Assembly: GCF_020536995.1 (NCBI RefSeq)
Contig: NC_068361.1
Coordinates: 107,289,489 to 107,353,488 of the forward strand
DNA from: Dreissena polymorpha
Taxonomy: Eukaryota > Mollusca > Bivalvia > Myida > Dreissenidae
Direction: 5' to 3'
DNA: 64,000 nucleotides
The position numbers were made by a program, and so were the translations under genes. Positions 59,179-64,000 of the stretch are shown here, piece by piece. The notes under the pieces were generated by a model. That model was not told the DNA's origin. It saw nothing but the letters and a program-made list of their open reading frames with translations, and did not search any database. The first letter of the stretch is position 1; every line of letters starts with the position of its first letter.

Positions 59179-62100
59179 ATGGATGACTCGAGAGACACGT
59201 TAATAGTAACCGGATGTACCGGAATGACAGGGAAGCAATTCATTGAGACTATGTTGGTTTTCGGCAAATTAAAAGTAACGTATTCATTGATTTTGATACT
59301 AATTATTATGCTGTTACTTAAATTGATTTATTTAATTGAATTCATTGAATTGAAATTAAATAAATGTAATATAAAGTGAAAGAGTGAGTGAGTGAGTAGG
59401 TGAGTGAGTAGGTGAGTGACTGAATAGGTATACGAGTGAGTGAATTGGTGGTTGGGCGTGTGGGTAAGTGGGCATGTGTGTGGGTATTGTGTGTACCAGC
59501 GAGCGAGTGAGTGAGTGCGTGAGTGAATGAGTGAGTAAGTTAGTGAGTGAGTGATATCGGTTTCGGTCGATTAGTCGGATGGTATTTCTTTATTTATTTT
59601 CAGATCAATGACGATGGTAGCAATATGTCTCGAATATTACCAGAGAAAGGCATAGGAATTGTCACTTTTGAAAAACCAGAAATGGCTGAAACTGCACGAG
59701 GAATGTTAAACGGTAAGCTTTAGTAAATAGTTGTGCATGTTGGTTTAATTTTAGAGCTTGTTCAGCTTTGTTCGTTTACAAATTAAATTATACATGTTTA
59801 TAACGCAAGCGCACACACTAAACATAACAATATGAAAAGACGACTCTATAAAATTACTTATTCGTAAAAATGTTCAGGTTTGTGTATGTACATTGTCCAT
59901 GAATGGAGCAATCGCCGGTATTTCCCTCTTAAAGACAAGTGACAATGGATAGCCCTTTTTCTAAAGCAGATATTTGTTTAAAACAAAACTTTATAGATCA
60001 AATCGTTTAAGAAAAAGTAGCTTGATGTTAATGTCCCGTCCGCGTCCACAGTGAGAAACGAACTCACATAATTATGCAAAAATGACCTACTCCTATGATA
60101 ATTTTACTTTAAAGTCACGTTATCGTTAGTGCGCATGCTTATAGCGGTGCTTCATGTACATTTCATTCATAACGATTTTACTTCTACTGCTTGATTTCTT
60201 GCGCACGCCACACGCGTCATCGTAGAAAACGTTTTTATTGTAAAAAAATGTAAAAGTTTAATGAGCGCTTATTATGAAAACATTTTCGTCAAGCAACCAT
60301 TTATTTGTATTTTTGAAATCGTATTTAAAAAAAACACACACGTCTATATGCCCTTTTAATATCCCTTCTTCGGCTGTACAAGGATTCGTTGCATGAGGAA
60401 ATATGCTTTCGAATGTTCTAACGAAACGTTGCGCTTGAACAATTTTAGGGCAGGAGATTCATGGGAATACACTAACGGTGCTAACAGCTGCCGAGTTCTT
60501 CAAAACAGCTAAGCCATTGAAGGGTAAGCCTATATGATATAAAGAAGTATGAATACTAGATGTGTTTGAGGGAGGGGTAGAGGTATGTGAATCAGAAGCA
60601 GTAAGTGCAGCGGTAGTTTTAGTAGTATAAGAAGAAACATATAGTGGTTTTAGTAGTACTGGTAGTGGTGCTGATGGCGTTTGTCGTAGTGGTGGTGATA
60701 GTAGATGTTGCTGTGGTGGGGGTGGTTGTATTACTAGTACTAGTAATAGTGAAGGTACTGTTGGTTGTGGCGGTGTTGGTATTGATGATGGTGGTGAAAT
60801 CAGAAGTTCCGTTATTACCCTAAATATTCGGACACTTAAAAATATTTGTTTCTTTACGGGTCCAAAAATTTAGATATGAATTTTTTTAATAAAGTTGTCC
60901 AAAGATTAGTATATTGAAATAAAAGCAATACTTCAATGTGCAATAATTTTATTGTGTAACAATCTTCTATCCCTGCTTTGAAATAAATAGCATCATCTCT
61001 TTGCAATGTCTTATCTGTAAATTAATGCTTAAAACAACAATGTTAAAAATAAACCGCTTCCTAAAAACTATATCATTTCAAATACGGCAATGTAAAACAA
61101 TATTTGTATTACTGATACACAAGGTAATTTACCCAATAGCGCAAATGTCGTGGTCCCTCAGACATGCATCTACCAGACTCTCTGATCTTAATCCGGTTGT
61201 AAAAACCCACATGATCGAAAGGTCAACAGATAAGCGAAAACAGTGAACAAATCTGGACAAATAGCGCAGTTGAATATACTTTCCGAAAATTTAGAGTCAT
61301 TATTTATCGACAAAATCCAAAAAGTATGATTCACGAAAAAAAAAAAATTTTGCTTAAAAGGAAGGGGGATGTCCGAAAACTAATTGCCCGAACACTTACT
61401 GTAATTACGGTACTAGTAGAAGGAGAAGGCACTACAGCGGCATCAAACGATGTAGTAGCATGTGTTTCTAATGCTGTGTTTGCCACTATTGCATTTAGGT
61501 GCAACCGTGATAATTAAATCCAACAATAACCCCATGTCTAAGTTAAAAAATACTTGATAGGTTTTCGTTAATTTCAGGTACTAACGATAGATATGGTATT
61601 AACATGGCATGGCAGATGTGGAACAACAATATCGAGAACGCCGGTGGTAAAGGCGGAAAGGGCGGATCTGGTTTCCTCGGGGGCATGTTAAAAGGTCAGG
61701 ACGGTAAACCGGGCCAACCGGGACCGAACGGAAAAGGCGGTGAAGGCGGAAAAGGCGGTCTGGGATTTTTTAGCGGATGGCTTACGGGACGCAATGGGAA
61801 AGATTGCGATGGAGTAACGAGTGGAAAAGGGGAAAATGGAAGCTTTGGTAAGGGAAAAGATGGGACAGACTGGGGTGATGGTAATAGGGAAAGTATGGGT
61901 TGTGGAAAAGGGGGAAAAGGAGGTTTTGGTAAAGGCAAAGATGGACAGAGTTGGAGAGGTAATGCTGACCAAGACAAGTGTGAAAGCGGGGGAAAAAAGC
62001 CTAAGTTTGCGGAACATGGTAGTGATGAGGCCGAAGGGGACAGAAAACAAAATAGATCTGGAAATGGGCAAAATGGTTGCAGTATTGATGATAGGGAAAC

Positions 62101-62221
62101 CAACTCCAATGTTGGTGGTGCAGGTGGCAAAGGAGGGGCGGGTTTGTTTGGGTGGTTCAAGGGCAAAGACGGGCAGCCAGGGAGTCCGGGTCCGAATGGG
62201 CAAGGTGGAAAAGGGGGGTAG
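59179..62221 (+). CDS. RRM-domain protein with long Gly/Lys-rich tail (four exons, 307 aa)
   Basis: Exons by splice sites and phase: 59179-59274, 59604-59712, 60449-60523, 61578-62221. Residues 7-82 form an RNA-recognition motif: TLIVTGC (RNP2-like strand), GMTGKQFIETMLVFGKL helix, KGIGIVTF (RNP1-like, 47-54), EKPEMAETARGMLNG helix, EIHGNTLTVLTA last strand. The RNA-stacking aromatics of RNP1 and RNP2 are replaced by Ile/Val, so RNA contact may be altered. Residues 95-307 are Gly/Lys/Asp-rich, with a module near the start (GGKGGSGFLGGMLKGQDGKP GQPGPNGKGG) repeated at the end (GGKGGAGLFGWFKGKDGQPG SPGPNGQGGKGG). Not collagen: no sustained G-X-Y register. By analogy with RRM-Gly proteins I infer a nuclear or RNP-granule role. 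Poly(A) signal AATAAA at 62256. The stop follows a G6 run. Confidence 0.72.
59380..59550. repeat. GAGT/GTGA tetranucleotide tract
   Basis: Imperfect GAGTGAGTGAGTAGGTGAGT repeats in the first intron of the RRM/Gly gene. Confidence 0.9.
60600..60800. repeat. Imperfect GGT/AGT trinucleotide tract in intron 3
   Basis: GTAGTACTGGTAGTGGTGCT and similar. It could be read as Gly/Ser-rich, but no splice sites frame it and its frame is interrupted. Confidence 0.7.
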
Positions 62222-62255
62222 AGGCGGTAGCTTGCTGTAACCAACTTGTGAGCTT

Positions 62256-62261
62256 AATAAA
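62256..62261 (+). terminator. Poly(A) signal of the RRM/Gly gene
   Basis: AATAAA 35 bases after the stop codon; a second AATAAA is at 62619-62624. Confidence 0.55.
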
Positions 62262-62720
62262 TCACTGAATATTTAACACGTAACGAACGTGTTTGGACAT
62301 CAAGGCAAGTTGGACATTGTTTTGTTACACACGTTAAATCGACTTTTTGGTAATTGCATATTTTGTATGTTCAGAGTTTTATACCTAAAGTCTAATAAGG
62401 TATGTGAAGAGTGTTGTTTTTATGATTGAGTGCAACATTTCTTTGTATTCATTTTAAGATATACGAAATAGTTGAAAAAATATGTTATCGTGTTTGTATG
62501 TGCATGCACCTGTGTGTGTCCCTTGGACCGTGATGTTGTTTCTTCGCTACTTTGTTTTGTGTCATAAATTATACACAAATTCACGCTTGTTGCTTGTCCA
62601 TTTGCTCTAAAAGATCTTAATAAAGTGAGACTTTATTAGAGACGATTTCTGGTCATCGTGTTTATAACCTTGGTTATATAATACGTTTTCGTGAGTGAAT
62701 GGCTGATACAAATAAAGCAA
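62262..62720. other. 3' flank of the RRM/Gly gene
   Basis: No exon seen; second poly(A) signal at 62619. Confidence 0.45.
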
Positions 62721-62829
62721 CTAGTTCAGCTTCATTAATGTTTTACCACCGTCGCCGTCACCACAGCCTCCGCCTTCCAAACCATCGCCCGCGGGTCCTT
62801 CGAGTCTACCACTTTTAATGTTACCCTGT
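62721..62829 (-). pseudogene. Start-lost Gly-rich exon, MGNGG family relic
   Basis: On the minus strand an acceptor CTGCATATGCAG is followed by ACAGGGTAACATTAAAAGTG. In gene IV the equivalent reads CTGCTTATGCAG then AATGGGTAACGGTGGAAATG. The ATG is thus CAG here, while the following frame stays open: GNIKSGRLEGPAGDGLEGGG CGDGDGGKTLMKLN, stop at 62721-62723. No donor for a second exon. Converges on the RRM/Gly gene, whose stop is 500 bases away. Confidence 0.5.
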
Positions 62830-63509
62830 CTGCATATGCAGAAACAATGTTATGTATGGTTGAATATGTGCATTTACAGCACATACGCTTTCGTAAAATT
62901 CAGTACAGATGCATACAAAGCCATTGTTGCAAAGATTCGTTGTTTGTCATGCAAACACGCGTTTCGGAGTACGCTTCAAAATTCGGTGGGTGCTTCAAGA
63001 TGCCGTTTTGACTTCTTAATGATTTATTAGACATTTAATGTAAGGATCAAAATTATATATCGAAATGATGTTTTCTTTAGATGACACATACTATGTAATA
63101 AGTAAAAAATAGCATTTTGGCCTAGACTACTGGTAGCCGGGACAAGAGCCAAGTATGAACTTTTAAATCTAGCAGTTACCTCAGTTTTCTGTCTGTAGAT
63201 CTCATTCCTGTCGGGCGCTGTGTAGTTGCCAACAGGTAATTGACGCAAAAATGTGTGTCAGATAATCTTTAAATACACCCCCCCCCCCAAAAAAAAAAGA
63301 TAAATTGTTTACAAGCCAAATTTTCAATCACAATTGCAATGTATTTCTGTAAAGCAAAAAACTGTTGAATTCTGGAATTGTGGGAATTGCATCTTCTTCA
63401 AATACGAATTAAAGACGGTTTTATTCCCTGAAAATATATTACTTGAAACATAATGGATGAATAAAGGTACACGGGTCGTTTTTGCCTAACCTTTCCCTCG
63501 TTACATATA
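62830..63509. other. No gene seen
   Basis: AT-rich with a C10/A9 homopolymer pair near 63280-63300. Confidence 0.5.
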
Positions 63510-64000
63510 TTTATGCCCCCCTTCGAAGAAGAGGGGGTATATTGTTTTGCTCATGTCGGTCCGTCCGTATGTCCGTATGTACGTCCGTATGTCTGTCCAT
63601 CAGATGGTTTCCGGATGATATCTCAAGAACGCTTAGGCCTAGGATCATGAAACTTCATAGATAGATTGATCATGACTTACAGATGACCCCTATTGATTTT
63701 CAGGTCAAAAGGTCAAAGGTCACGGTGACCTGAAATAGTAAAACGGTTTCCGGATGATAACTCAAGAACGCTTAGGCCTAGGGTCATGAAACTTCATAAG
63801 TAGATTGATCATGACTCGCAGATGACCCCTATTGATTTTCATGTCACTAGGTCCAATGTCACGGTGACCCGAAATAGTAAAATGGTTTCCGGATGATAAC
63901 TCAAGAACGCTTAGGCCTATGATCATGAAACTTGATAGGTAGATTGATCATGACTCGCAGATGACCCCTATTGATTTTCATGTCACTAGGTCCAAGGTCA
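63510..64000 (+). repeat. Bivalve 139-bp tandem repeat, running off the window
   Basis: A lead-in CCCCCTTCGAAGAAGAGGGG and a GTCCGTCCGTATGTCCGTAT tract precede units that begin GGTTTCCGGATGATAACTCA at 63606, 63745 and 63884, a regular 139-bp period. Each unit holds CGCTTAGGCCTAGGATCATG and GATTGATCATGACT. I recognise this as a widespread bivalve repeat; recognition is from memory. Confidence 0.85.

Noticed and set aside
61604-62221. Collagen-like protein starting at the internal ATG 61604
   Set aside because: G-X-Y register is not sustained, and a good acceptor at 61577 joins the frame to the RRM exons upstream.
61688-62244. Long Pro/Phe-rich minus-strand frames opposite the RRM/Gly tail exon
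   Set aside because: Antisense of the Gly/Lys-rich coding exon, which is tied to upstream RRM exons in matching phase.

Overview
The window is eukaryotic, AT-rich nuclear DNA that looks like a bivalve mollusc. It has spliced genes with small exons, several tandem arrays, and palindromic and TTAA-flanked repeats of the kind I associate with dreissenid and related clam genomes. The genus (Dreissena-like) is an inference from repeat recognition; no search was run.

The main content is a dispersed cluster of very small glycine-rich genes, visible as GC-rich islands. Four copies can be reconstructed as two coding exons: 24662-27230 (+), 37661-38409 (+), 43191-43985 (+) and 52009-51571 (-). In each, a 3' splice acceptor lies 1 to 30 bases before the ATG, coding exon 1 carries the Gly-rich start (MGNGG), its donor is in phase 1, and a tiny terminal exon ends in Arg-stop. 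A related exon starts at 125 (its 3' part is not resolved). Decayed copies lie at 32049-32330 (frameshifted) and 62829-62721 (start codon lost). A larger four-exon gene at 59179-62221 joins an RNA-recognition motif to a 213-residue GGKGG/KDGQPG tail and sits in the same cluster. No signal peptide is visible on any member, so I infer intracellular proteins of unknown function.

Layout: 1-2.9 kb, Gly/Pro exon, old repeats and a 387-bp CA tract. 6.9-20.4 kb, two diverged copies of a roughly 6-kb block; the right copy holds a four-exon galectin-like gene (15523-16729) with one in-frame stop, and the left copy holds a 1.67-kb insertion whose empty site is visible in the right copy. 22.1-22.3 kb, foldback element. 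23.8-27.2 kb, Gly-rich gene I with a 38-bp satellite in its intron. 31.15-32.4 kb, a duplicate of gene I's 5' region followed by a broken Gly-rich exon. 32.5-35 kb, cluster of palindromic elements. 36.9-40 kb and 42.8-44.8 kb, two duplicated units carrying genes II and III, each followed by the same TTAA element. 46.3-46.5 kb, foldback with telomere-like repeats. 47.5-50.75 kb, interval bounded by inverted repeats. 51.5-52.0 kb, gene IV on the minus strand. 55-58.2 kb, two more TTAA elements. 59.2-62.2 kb, RRM/Gly gene. 63.5-64 kb, 139-bp tandem repeat running off the edge.

Five copies of a TTAA-flanked miniature element occur; four carry an inner tRNA-like Pol III module. Exon structures here are read by eye from splice signals and paralogue comparison; transcripts would be the deciding evidence.
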